Assembly (NCBI RefSeq): GCF_009931695.1
Contig: NZ_CP048000.1
Location: forward strand, 5,288,501 to 5,352,500
Reading direction: 5' to 3'
DNA: 64,000 nt
From: Anaerocolumna sedimenticola
GTDB taxonomy: Bacteria > Bacillota > Clostridia > Lachnospirales > Lachnospiraceae
Shown here: positions 43,850-52,273 of the stretch, piece after piece
Layout of the letters: every line of letters begins with the position of its first letter
Position numbering within the stretch: the first letter of the stretch is position 1
The notes under the pieces: generated by a model
What the model saw: the letters and a program-made list of their open reading frames with translations, nothing else
Databases searched by the model: none
What the model was told of the DNA's origin: nothing
Made by a program: the position numbers and the translations under genes

Positions 43850-43891
43850 ACCGCCAAAGGGTGTTGTGATATGGTTCCCTCTATTGGCGGT
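43850..43891 (-). terminator. Terminator of the recombinase operon
   Basis: ACCGCCAA and TTGGCGGT pair across a 26-base loop, followed by TTTTTCC on the minus strand, 13 bases after the last recombinase stop. Confidence 0.8.
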
Positions 43892-43903
43892 CAGCTCAAT
43901 ATT

Positions 43904-45484
43904 CTATACCTCTTTGTCTATTTGTATTTCAATGCCTGATTTAAATTCAACAATGATGTGATCATCGTAAACTGTAATCCTTTCCAAGAGTGTCCTCACA
44001 TATTCTTCTTCGTAATCAGTAAGCTCGCAAGGCAGGTCATTAAGGAAACGCATCATCTCATCAATTCTAGTTTTCAGATCCTGTCTTAATGCCTGCTCAT
44101 TTTGAAGGGCCTGCTTCTCATCACGCAGCCTTCTAATCTCCATACCTAGCTCATCACCGGTATTCTTTGAATTGACCGTTGCCAGTAGCTCCTGCTGCAT
44201 TGATTTCATCTGATCATCAATTGTTGCAATCTGACTAAGGTTGATCTCCTCTAAGCTACTCTCGATATTCTCTCGCAAAAGCGGAAGGATTGTCTCCTTT
44301 TCGCGGAACGCTTCGTTTATGGCCTTGATAACCACCTCATGGATCAATTCTTCGTGAACTGTTCTTGCCGGGCAATCAGGACCATCTTTTTCAACCCTGC
44401 TAACGCAGCGCCAAACGGTGGACTTACACCCTCGATTGTTCCATTTAATCCTGCGGAAGATATCGCCGCAGTGTGCGCAGAATACCATACCGGATAAGGC
44501 GTATCGCCCGCTATAGATACGTTTGCGTTTTGTTGTCCCGTTAGTAAGATTTGCCCTTCTAGCAATTTCCTCCTGTACCTTTAAGAAGATATCTTTTGGA
44601 ATAATAGCTTCATGACTGTCCTCTACATAATATTTAGGAACCTGACCCTTATTGACTTCTCGCTTCTTATCGAGTATATCCACCGTATAAGTCTTCTGAA
44701 GCAAGGCATCCCCGATGTACTTCTCGTTCGTAAGTATCTGCTTTATATTGCTTTCATGCCATTTTTTATTCCCTGCACCATTTCGTATTTCATCGGCCTC
44801 AAGTGATCTTTTTATCTGTAAGAAGCTCTTGCCTTCGAGATACTCTCTGTAAATGCGCTTTACTACTTTGGCTTGCTCCGGATCAATGATAAGGTGACCG
44901 TCTGCATCTTTGGTATATCCCAAGAACCAGTTGTGATTGACCTGAACTTTTCCTTGTTGGTATCGGAACTGCAAGCCCAGACGAACGTTGGCCGACAATG
45001 ACTCACTTTCTTGCTGTGCAAGAGAAGCCATAATTGTCATAAGAACTTCACCCTTGGCATCGAGCGTATTGATGTTTTCTTTCTCGAAATAAACACCGAT
45101 ATTCTTGTTCTTAAGGGCTCTGGTATAATTTAAGCAATCAACCGTATTTCTTGCAAATCGGCTTATGGATTTGGTGATGATCATATCTATCTTGCCGTCG
45201 TTGCAATCGTTAATCATTCTCTGGAATTCATCACGCTTCTTCGTATTCATTCCGGAGATACCGTCATCGGCATAAATCCCCGCTAACGTCCACTCCGGGT
45301 GACTTTTAATATAGGTGGTATAATGCTCAATCTGTGTATCGTAGCTGCTTTCCTGTTCATCACTGTCAGTAGAAACTCGGCAATAAGCAGCTACTCGTGT
45401 CTTCTGAACTTTTTCGGTTGGTTTCTGAGTACCAATTATTTTCTTCGCTGGAATAACCGTAACATTTTTAGCTAAGGAAATCAT
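43904..45484 (-). CDS. Large serine recombinase 2
   Basis: The 526-residue protein is complete: resolvase catalytic domain ([17 protein letters not shown], catalytic Ser38; [16 protein letters not shown]), recombinase domain, zinc ribbon ([10 protein letters not shown] ... [12 protein letters not shown]), and a coiled-coil C-terminus. This is the TnpX/Int type that integrates and excises mobile elements at att sites. It starts within the stop of the previous gene (ATGA), so translation is coupled. Confidence 0.94.
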   Translation of the reverse strand: MISLAKNVTVIPAKKIIGTQKPTEKVQKTRVAAYCRVSTDSDEQESSYDTQIEHYTTYIKSHPEWTLAGIYADDGISGMNTKKRDEFQRMINDCNDGKIDMIITKSISRFARNTVDCLNYTRALKNKNIGVYFEKENINTLDAKGEVLMTIMASLAQQESESLSANVRLGLQFRYQQGKVQVNHNWFLGYTKDADGHLIIDPEQAKVVKRIYREYLEGKSFLQIKRSLEADEIRNGAGNKKWHESNIKQILTNEKYIGDALLQKTYTVDILDKKREVNKGQVPKYYVEDSHEAIIPKDIFLKVQEEIARRANLTNGTTKRKRIYSGRYALSGMVFCAHCGDIFRRIKWNNRGCKSTVWRCVSRVEKDGPDCPARTVHEELIHEVVIKAINEAFREKETILPLLRENIESSLEEINLSQIATIDDQMKSMQQELLATVNSKNTGDELGMEIRRLRDEKQALQNEQALRQDLKTRIDEMMRFLNDLPCELTDYEEEYVRTLLERITVYDDHIIVEFKSGIEIQIDKEV

Positions 45485-45900
45485 TCATTCACCTCACTTT
45501 CTATCAGGCTGTATACGTATTCTGCCTGCATAAAAGGGTCCTCATATTTGACTTGTACCTTTGGCATTTTAAAGCCTGTAGCAACCTGACTCACTTTGTC
45601 TGGTTTCTTATCAAATATCCTTCCAAGCTTAGTCTGTCTTTTAACACGTTCGGCTTCTGCTGCATCAAAGGTCTCCTTATCTATTATCGCCGGATAATAA
45701 TCGTCTCCAAGGTAATATTTGTTTTGCATCATTTTCTTAGCACTTGTGTGGTAAAGCTTAAGTCCAGCAGCTTCTGCGGCAGGCATGTAGGCAAGACCAG
45801 AAAGATATCCTTTGTAGAGTTTCCTTACTTGCTCTGATTTTTCTTTATCAATGACGGCTTTACCGTTTTCAATTCTGTATCCATATGGAATATGGCTCAT
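45481..45900 (-). CDS. Short recombinase-domain protein
   Basis: The 139-residue protein starts [20 protein letters not shown] and matches the central recombinase DNA-binding domain ([20 protein letters not shown]). It lacks the resolvase catalytic domain and the zinc ribbon. Such short proteins lie between two full recombinases in several clostridial elements and probably help att recognition. The gene is flanked by a 4-base gap upstream and an ATGA overlap downstream. Confidence 0.82.
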   Translation of the reverse strand: MSHIPYGYRIENGKAVIDKEKSEQVRKLYKGYLSGLAYMPAAEAAGLKLYHTSAKKMMQNKYYLGDDYYPAIIDKETFDAAEAERVKRQTKLGRIFDKKPDKVSQVATGFKMPKVQVKYEDPFMQAEYVYSLIESEVNE

Positions 45901-45904
45901 TCTC

Positions 45905-47464
45905 TCACAACCTTTCCTTAAGATTTAATCCGCACTTGAGCATGAAGCCAATTTCACTTCTGCTGTAAACTACAATGTGGTCGACGTGTGCTTCAAATGC
46001 CTCTGCATCAAATTCTGCAAATCCTATACTATCGTTTATATGCTTTAGTAACCTGTTCACAGCTTCGGCATTCTCAAGCTCTCCATTTACTGAACGGTAC
46101 AAGGTTTCCTTTTCTTTTCTCAACTCCTCAGCTTCAGCTAAAAGCTCGCTATTCTGCTTGGCATAAAGTGCGGGCTCAATGTATTGCTTTGAAAGAAGAT
46201 TTGTAAGAGCCTGCCTTTGATCAAAGTTCTGTTCCAATGCTGCCTCAAGCTCGTTAATTCGAGCAAATGCACTTACCTGATTAATACTTTTCAGGCTATT
46301 AAGCAAGGGTTGTAAAAGAACCTTTTTACTAAAGATCAGCTTGTTCATCATATTAATAAAGGCAACCTCGAAATCCGTTTCTCTGATAAAAAGCTGACCG
46401 CATTTACTCTTGTCCTTCAGATGAGTTTTGCAGGTGTAAGTATAGTATTTATCCTTACTAGAGGTATGTGTTCTTCTTTTCCACGTGGCACCGCATTCAG
46501 CACATATTACTTTCCCTGAGAACGGGTAGCGGCTTAGGTACTTATCATCTTCCGTAACAATATTCTTTTCTTTTGATCGTTGATCAATAATTAACTGTGC
46601 TGCTTCATAATCCCCATCACTGATAATTGCCTCATGATGATCTTTGACATAGTACTGTGGCTTTTCGCCACGGTTGTAATGTCTGTTAAACTGCGAATCC
46701 GTGAATGTTTTTTGTAAGAGTACATCCCCTTTGTACTTCTCATTTTTCAGGATTTCTTTAACTCCGCTAGAGCTCCATTTCCCACCTTTCTTTGTAGGTA
46801 CCTTTTTCTCTCTAAGTGCTTTTGCTATCATATAGCAGCCTTTTCCCGAAAGGCACTCCGCAAAAACAAATCTTACAATCTCTGCTTCCGCTTCATCGAT
46901 AACCATCTTGCCATTCACATTCTTATATCCGTATGGCGGATATCCAATTTTAAAGGTACCGTTTTGGAACCTTTTCTGAATAGCCCATGTCTCATTCTCA
47001 GAAATAGAAACTGATTCACTTTCCGCAAGGCTACTGAAAATGGTAAGTAGTAACTCGCTTTCCATTTCACCAGTATTGATGCCTTCCTTCTCGAAATAAA
47101 TAAAGACCTTAAGCTTAATTAACTTTCTGACTGCTTCAAGGCATTCTGTCGTATTTCTAGCAAAGCGGCTAATGGATTTAATAATGATAAAATCTATCAA
47201 GCCTTTCTCACAATCAGAAATCATCCTAAGAAGACCATCTCGTTTTGCCATGTTCGTACCGGATAAACCTTCATCATAATATAGGCCAATATACTCCCAG
47301 TCTGGGTTGTTTTTGATATAGACTTCATAGTGATTTTTTTGGGCTTCTAAGCTGGCGAGCTGTTCACGGCTATCTGTTGAAACACGAGCATAAGCAGCAA
47401 CACGAAGTTTCTTATTTGTCATCTGCAACTTCTCATTTGCTTCAATCTTTGTTATCCGTTTCAT
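45905..47464 (-). CDS. Large serine recombinase 1
   Basis: The 519-residue protein has a catalytic domain (RVAAYARVSTDSREQLAS, Ser29; [16 protein letters not shown]), recombinase domain (GYPPYGYKNVNGKMVIDE), a zinc ribbon with CAECGATWKRR and CKTHLKDKSKC, and a coiled coil. AAGGAGG precedes the ATG. It is about as long as recombinase 2 but clearly different, so the pair probably works as a heteromeric integrase. Confidence 0.94.
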   Translation of the reverse strand: MKRITKIEANEKLQMTNKKLRVAAYARVSTDSREQLASLEAQKNHYEVYIKNNPDWEYIGLYYDEGLSGTNMAKRDGLLRMISDCEKGLIDFIIIKSISRFARNTTECLEAVRKLIKLKVFIYFEKEGINTGEMESELLLTIFSSLAESESVSISENETWAIQKRFQNGTFKIGYPPYGYKNVNGKMVIDEAEAEIVRFVFAECLSGKGCYMIAKALREKKVPTKKGGKWSSSGVKEILKNEKYKGDVLLQKTFTDSQFNRHYNRGEKPQYYVKDHHEAIISDGDYEAAQLIIDQRSKEKNIVTEDDKYLSRYPFSGKVICAECGATWKRRTHTSSKDKYYTYTCKTHLKDKSKCGQLFIRETDFEVAFINMMNKLIFSKKVLLQPLLNSLKSINQVSAFARINELEAALEQNFDQRQALTNLLSKQYIEPALYAKQNSELLAEAEELRKEKETLYRSVNGELENAEAVNRLLKHINDSIGFAEFDAEAFEAHVDHIVVYSRSEIGFMLKCGLNLKERL

Positions 47465-47525
47465 TGTCTCAACCTCCTTTTCACAGTACTATTAATCACT
47501 CTAAAGGCCTTATTTATCAAGTCTT

Positions 47526-47741
47526 TTAGGCCATTATCTCCGCTAAAAACGGAGAGAAAGTTTCACGGTTTTTGGCCATAATCTTGTCAAATTCACTTTG
47601 ATTAATAAAGCCCTTTTCTAAAAGTTTCTTTGTGAGATTTTTTGCAATTAAAAATTCGTACTCATTTTTAAGTGCATCCTCTGTAGGCTTTGCTACTTTA
47701 AATTTTACCGTTTCAACTGCTTCTAATTTTGTAACTTGCAT
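47526..47741 (-). CDS. Small SHOCT-like protein heading the recombinase operon
   Basis: The 71-residue protein (MQVTKLEAVE ... YEFLIAKNLTKKLLEKGFIN) ends in a short helical SHOCT-like motif (QSEFDKIMAKNRETF). The ATG at 47741 has AGAGG upstream. The longer frame from 47768 begins DMFPRKEAE and runs across the att core, so that extension is probably not native. It may act as a directionality or accessory factor; this is inferred from position. Confidence 0.65.
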   Translation of the reverse strand: MQVTKLEAVETVKFKVAKPTEDALKNEYEFLIAKNLTKKLLEKGFINQSEFDKIMAKNRETFSPFLAEIMA

Positions 47742-47760
47742 TTTCTCGGCCTCTTTCCGA

Positions 47761-47773
47761 GGGAACATATCAA
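47761..47773. repeat. Right copy of the island att core
   Basis: GGGAACATATCAA is identical to 22329-22341 (inside rlmD fragment 5), 37390-37402 and 37430-37442, all in the same orientation. On the minus strand it reads DMFP. It lies directly upstream of the recombinase operon, where an attachment site is expected. Confidence 0.75.
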
Positions 47774-48175
47774 TCTAACCCCTCTAACTACCTAAGGACA
47801 GAAAACATTGATTTGGACGGATATTTTAGAAAAAGAAACTTTCATAATACAGCAAAGGAAAGAAACAAGAAAAGTAAACCCACAAATAAAAATACTAACG
47901 AGTTCATTATAGAGGTGTATAAAGTAAAATCACTGTAGCTAGCGCAATGGTATTCACAGCAATTTTATGAGAAGTTATTAGTAAGTATTTGTTGCATATG
48001 ATATTGTGTTAAACAAAACAATGTAGTTCCGTTATGAACATTATAAAAGGAGTAAATTAAGACTTAGTTAATGAATAAAATGTTATTGAATATCGATAGT
48101 ATTAAAATTTACCAATCATTATTTAACGTTTTATTAATATAATCTATTATAGGACTTTTTGGAGAGGTAGAGTTG
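47774..48175. other. Intergenic region before the LysM gene
   Basis: The region holds the left copy of an imperfect 44-base direct repeat (47793-47836; partner at 49578-49621) and the GGAGAGG ribosome site at 48161. It has no gene. Confidence 0.55.
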
Positions 48176-49480
48176 ATGGAATTATATGTCGTACAAGAAG
48201 GAGACACTATTAATGATATAGCGAATTTATATGGGGTCCCTGTCGATAGAATTCTACTTGATAATGGGTATGAAGCTGAAGGTATATTACTCCCAGGACA
48301 GGTATTAGTAATAACTTTTCCCCAAAAAATTTATACCGTTCAGGATGGTGATACATTACAGGAAATTGCGAATAAAAATGATATAACTGTATTAGAATTA
48401 CTTAGGAACAATCCATATCTTTCAGAAAGAGAGTATATCTATCCAGGTGAAACATTAATTATCAGTTATGGTGAAAAAATCAGGAGAATAACGACTAGTG
48501 GTTATGCAAGAGAATTCGTCGATAGAAATAACCTTAGAAAAACTTTGCCTTATTTAACGTACCTTAGTATATTTGGTTACAGAGTGATGGAAGGAGGTAC
48601 TATTGAAGAAACTGATGATGAAGATATATTGCTAATGGCAAAGACTTATGGAGTAGCACCTATTCTTATTATTACTACATTATCAACTCTTGGACAGATC
48701 GATGTACAATCAGCGTATAACATATTAAATAACGAAGATCAAATGGATAAGCTTATTGATAATTTGATAGTCATATTAAAAAAGAAGGGTTATTACGGGA
48801 TAAATATAGCTTATGAATTATTGTCAAATGTATCATTATCTGCATATGAGACCTTCAATACTAAAGCATATACTCGTTTTAAAGAAGAAGGGTTTATATT
48901 TTTCGTTACAATATCTCCTAGTATCATTTTTACAGCGACAGAGATTTCTTTTGAAAAAATTGATTATACAAAGATCGCACAACTATCGGATGGAGTAATT
49001 ATCTTAACCTATCTCTGGGGCTCCTATCTGGGACCACCGGCGCCAATCGCATCAGTATCAAGAACAAATGAATTTCTGGATTTCATAGAGTCTCAGATAA
49101 GTCCCGAAAAAATAGTAACTGGTTTGCTTCTTATCGCCTATGATTGGGAACTTCCGTATATCATTGGTCTTTCAAATGCAAAATCACTTTCATTGGAAGC
49201 AGCTCTTGAGCAAGCCAGGCAATACCATGTTGTCATTCAATTTGATGAAGAATCCCAAACTCCTTTCTACAAATATAATACGGCACCATCTGGCATCCCG
49301 GTAAATCATGTCGTATGGTTTATTAATGGCATAAGCATAAATTCAATACTCAAGATTATTGTTGACAGAGGACTAAACGGAAGTGGTTTATGGAATGTTA
49401 TGAGTTACGTTCCTCAACTTTGGTCAATAATAAATACGCAATTTGAAGTAGAAAAAATTCCGTTAGGTAGAGAAATGTAA
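48176..49480 (+). CDS. LysM-GH18 cell-wall hydrolase (SleL/YaaH-like)
   Basis: The 434-residue protein has two LysM domains (about residues 2-46 and 52-96) and a GH18 barrel like the spore-cortex N-acetylglucosaminidases SleL/YaaH. ATG at 48176 follows GGAGAGG; a TTG is one codon earlier. No signal peptide exists, which fits spore-coat proteins. The catalytic motif is GINIAYELL: Glu214 is kept, but the Asp of the usual DFE is Ala212. It is the only plus-strand gene near the prophage and is flanked by imperfect direct repeats. Confidence 0.88.
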   Translation: MELYVVQEGDTINDIANLYGVPVDRILLDNGYEAEGILLPGQVLVITFPQKIYTVQDGDTLQEIANKNDITVLELLRNNPYLSEREYIYPGETLIISYGEKIRRITTSGYAREFVDRNNLRKTLPYLTYLSIFGYRVMEGGTIEETDDEDILLMAKTYGVAPILIITTLSTLGQIDVQSAYNILNNEDQMDKLIDNLIVILKKKGYYGINIAYELLSNVSLSAYETFNTKAYTRFKEEGFIFFVTISPSIIFTATEISFEKIDYTKIAQLSDGVIILTYLWGSYLGPPAPIASVSRTNEFLDFIESQISPEKIVTGLLLIAYDWELPYIIGLSNAKSLSLEAALEQARQYHVVIQFDEESQTPFYKYNTAPSGIPVNHVVWFINGISINSILKIIVDRGLNGSGLWNVMSYVPQLWSIINTQFEVEKIPLGREM

Positions 49481-49577
49481 TTCATACATTAATATTGTAA
49501 ATATAACTCTAAACGATATTTTATAAATAGATTACTTGCTGAAGTACCATCTAACGATATTTGGTTAGTAGACCTCA

Positions 49578-49621
49578 TAAGGACAGAAATTATCAATTTG
49601 AACGAATATTTTCAAAAAAAA
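49578..49621. repeat. Right copy of the 44-base imperfect direct repeat
   Basis: TAAGGACAGAAA plus an AT-rich tail with ATTTG-ACG-ATATTTT matches 47793-47836 at most positions. The two copies bracket the LysM-GH18 gene. Confidence 0.55.
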
Positions 49622-49624
49622 TTC

Positions 49625-49654
49625 GCCGCCAAGTGAAATTAATCACCTAGCGGC
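49625..49654 (-). terminator. Terminator of the prophage lysis genes
   Basis: GCCGCTAGGTGA and TCACTTGGCGGC pair on the minus strand around a 6-base loop, with a run of T (49612-49622) after it. It lies 12 bases past the amidase stop. Confidence 0.85.
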
Positions 49655-49666
49655 CATAATAATTAA

Positions 49667-50380
49667 TTATTCTTTTTTGATGTAAGCATCAGTAAATCCA
49701 GCGTTTTTGACCTTATCTAGAAAGTCTTCAGCATTAGATTTAGAAGTAAATGCACCGATTTGTACCCGATAATATTTCTTATCTTCTTTCTCTTCTTCTG
49801 CCTGCAGTCTTTCTTTCACAGCATTTCTAAAGGAGTCCATGGTCTCACCATGCCTTGGAAACCAGTGCATTACATCTGCATGATTACTGGCTATACCAAG
49901 TTTATATCCTTCACTGTGGCAGATGATATTGTTCTCATTTAGACCATATAACTTGCAAAGATATACGCAAAGGTCTATTGCTTCACTAAACACCTTGTGG
50001 AAGTATGATCTATCGGATAAATTATCCTCACAAATCTCAAAACTGATATGTGTGTCATTACCAGACCCTTTCCATCCGCTACTACAATGCCACCCACGAT
50101 GATTCCAAGGTAATGTTTGGTAGGTGGCTATCGAGCCATCTGCTAATTTACCAATGAAGGCATGAACGCAAACTTGCTTTCCACCTGGTTTATCTTGATT
50201 CCAGTGGTTTTTGTATTGGTTCTTACCAAGGAGTCCATCATCAGGACCAACATAACGTTTAAGCCATGGGTTACTTGCTCCAGTGGAGTGAACCATAATC
50301 CCTTTTGGTGTTATGGTTTTACCTGCTTTATAACAGGCGTTTTTCGTAAGTATCAATTTATACAAATTCAATATTATCAC
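49667..50380 (-). CDS. Phage endolysin, N-acetylmuramoyl-L-alanine amidase
   Basis: The 237-residue protein has an amidase_2-type catalytic domain (KGIMVHSTGASNPWLKRY, WNHRGWHCSSGWKGSGNDTH, ICHSEGYKLGIASNHADVMH) with zinc-ligand histidines, then an acidic linker and a SPOR-like C-terminus (YYRVQIGAFTSKSNAEDF). It cuts peptidoglycan for host lysis. AGGTGAT lies at the start: the start is GTG at 50380 or, better spaced, TTG three codons later. It is the last gene of the phage late operon. Confidence 0.92.
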   Translation of the reverse strand: MIILNLYKLILTKNACYKAGKTITPKGIMVHSTGASNPWLKRYVGPDDGLLGKNQYKNHWNQDKPGGKQVCVHAFIGKLADGSIATYQTLPWNHRGWHCSSGWKGSGNDTHISFEICEDNLSDRSYFHKVFSEAIDLCVYLCKLYGLNENNIICHSEGYKLGIASNHADVMHWFPRHGETMDSFRNAVKERLQAEEEKEDKKYYRVQIGAFTSKSNAEDFLDKVKNAGFTDAYIKKE

Positions 50381-50390
50381 CTCATAATTT

Positions 50391-51776
50391 TTAATTGGCT
50401 GGTAAAGTTACTGGGTACAGATGATAAGTAAATTTCAGATCACAGTACGCACTAGCCGATGTGCCATCACTTCCCATACTGATATACAACCCATAACCAG
50501 AAGGCACTCGACTTTGACGCAGTTGAATATCAATATGCAACCCAGCGTTTGAACTATCAGCACCAATAGGAGTGCTGCGTGATATTCTGGTAAAGTTCAC
50601 TTCATCGTTTGATATATATAAGTCTAGTTCTTTTTCACTTGTATCCGATTGACGACAAAGAGTAACCAAATGACAATCATAAGCAGTCGGATAAAGCAAT
50701 CCGTCCTGTCCTCCTATAACCACGCTTCCAATGGGCAATAATGTTTGCAAAGGTCCTCTGACACTATTTATACCGCCTGTTCCAGTAGCATTACCGCTAA
50801 GGACATATCTTAAATAGCTTGCTCTGGTGAATGCATTGATCGTGGCCGTTGCAGTAGAGGTAAGCGTCAATGGTGACGTCGCATTTTCTGCTCTTTCCAA
50901 TAAGAATAGACTCTCACCAGAAGGAATGGTAATATCACCAATGGAAAAAATCCGACTCGTCCAATAAGCTGTGCAAGCCGGATTTGGTGATGCTCCTGAT
51001 CCATAAACAATATTAGCTATATCTTGGATGCCCCTTATGGCTTCTGCAAGCTTCTTGACAGTATTTCGAATGTTCCCTTGTATAAGCACCTGCACATTGT
51101 TTGCAGCAGGGCTACCCAAAGCTGTAACAAAGGTATATGTTACCGTACCTATTACTAGATTGTTTCCGCTATTTATGCTCGTAAAAGTGATGGCACCTCT
51201 TCGGCTAACCATATCTGGTGCAGTAGCAGTTTCTATCGGATGCAAATGGTTGAGAATAATACCTGTTCGCATGTATAATGTATCACGCATATCCTCGATT
51301 AGATCGTGCGTTGTGTTTAGTAAATCATAGTTGTTAGTCAGCAGACCATAGATGAGGTTGAGTAGACTATTTATTTCTTTAACATCTAATTCGGCTAATA
51401 CTGATAGTACATGATTTAGCCATTCTTGTGCCGGAGGTTCCGGTGGCTGGACAATCCCATCATCCAAGGCATCCTCTACTATGGTTAGAATACGAACGCT
51501 TTTTCCTACCACATCACAGTCTGTGACTCTTATTTCCAACCGCCCCACACCGACTTGTACTGTATCTGTTGCACTTGGTGACCACGTTAGGACACCATCA
51601 ACGTAATTTGTAACCACCGGATACGCAATTCCATCTGGCCTTCTATAAATTGCATTTAAGGATGCGCCAGGGTATTTATCTTCTAATAAGCTAGAAACAT
51701 CAAACTCAATATTACGGTAATGGTGCTCACCGCGTCGACCAATGAATACCGTTGCCACTTTAGTTAAATCTATCAT
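50391..51776 (-). CDS. Phage baseplate/receptor-binding protein, BppU-like N-terminus
   Basis: The 461-residue protein begins IDLTKVATVFIGRRGEHHY and a beta-rich domain like BppU N-termini that attach to the baseplate. A helical linker (LNHVLSVLAELDVKEINSLL) and a beta-rich C-terminal half follow. It lies between holin and amidase, an unusual but known place for an adhesion protein. The start overlaps the holin stop by ATGA with AGGAGGG upstream. Confidence 0.65.
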   Translation of the reverse strand: MIDLTKVATVFIGRRGEHHYRNIEFDVSSLLEDKYPGASLNAIYRRPDGIAYPVVTNYVDGVLTWSPSATDTVQVGVGRLEIRVTDCDVVGKSVRILTIVEDALDDGIVQPPEPPAQEWLNHVLSVLAELDVKEINSLLNLIYGLLTNNYDLLNTTHDLIEDMRDTLYMRTGIILNHLHPIETATAPDMVSRRGAITFTSINSGNNLVIGTVTYTFVTALGSPAANNVQVLIQGNIRNTVKKLAEAIRGIQDIANIVYGSGASPNPACTAYWTSRIFSIGDITIPSGESLFLLERAENATSPLTLTSTATATINAFTRASYLRYVLSGNATGTGGINSVRGPLQTLLPIGSVVIGGQDGLLYPTAYDCHLVTLCRQSDTSEKELDLYISNDEVNFTRISRSTPIGADSSNAGLHIDIQLRQSRVPSGYGLYISMGSDGTSASAYCDLKFTYHLYPVTLPAN

Positions 51777-52213
51777 GACTTACCCTCCTGTGACCCACCA
51801 TCTTCCCTTCGGTGCAGTTGTTTTAGTATATCTTTAAGTTTTTCAGGGATAGGTAATCCGATGTGAGATGCATTTTCGAGGATAGATATTCCTTCATTAC
51901 TTAGGTAAAAGAAAATCACTGCAGTACGAAGAACATTTGCATCTGTATTGCCTACAGCTCCTAGTACATTTGTATCTAGCACATGCGCCACACCTACCAA
52001 TATAAAAATAAGCACCTTTTTAGAGATGCCCCTCGCTCCAATCTCACTGCACAAATCCTTATCAATAATTGCACATAACACGCCCGTTATATAATCAATT
52101 ACAACTAAGGTTATTAGCGCATAGAGAAAACCATCAAAGCCACCGAGAAACCACCCAACAAACCCTCCAACGACTGTCAATGCGGCTTGTATCTTGTTCC
52201 ACATCTTTTTCAT
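51773..52213 (-). CDS. Phage holin (phage_holin_4/TIGR01593 type)
   Basis: The protein has three to four membrane segments (LTVVGGFVGWFLGG, LYALITLVVIDYITGVLCA, VLIFILVGVAHVLD) and a charged C-terminus, typical of the Cph1/toxin-secretion holin family. It makes the membrane lesion for the endolysin. ATG at 52213 is used because GGAGG is 8 bases upstream; the earlier GTG overlaps it. Confidence 0.9.
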   Translation of the reverse strand: MKKMWNKIQAALTVVGGFVGWFLGGFDGFLYALITLVVIDYITGVLCAIIDKDLCSEIGARGISKKVLIFILVGVAHVLDTNVLGAVGNTDANVLRTAVIFFYLSNEGISILENASHIGLPIPEKLKDILKQLHRREDGGSQEGKS

Positions 52214-52273
52214 TCTCAAATCCTCCACTCATATTTTTGAATAAGCGCCCTGGTTAACAAGAGCGCTATAACA

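Noticed and set aside
43860-43880. GTGATATGGTTCCCTC as a further att core
   Set aside because: It is in the opposite orientation to the other cores and forms the loop of the recombinase terminator; it has one extra base relative to the core.
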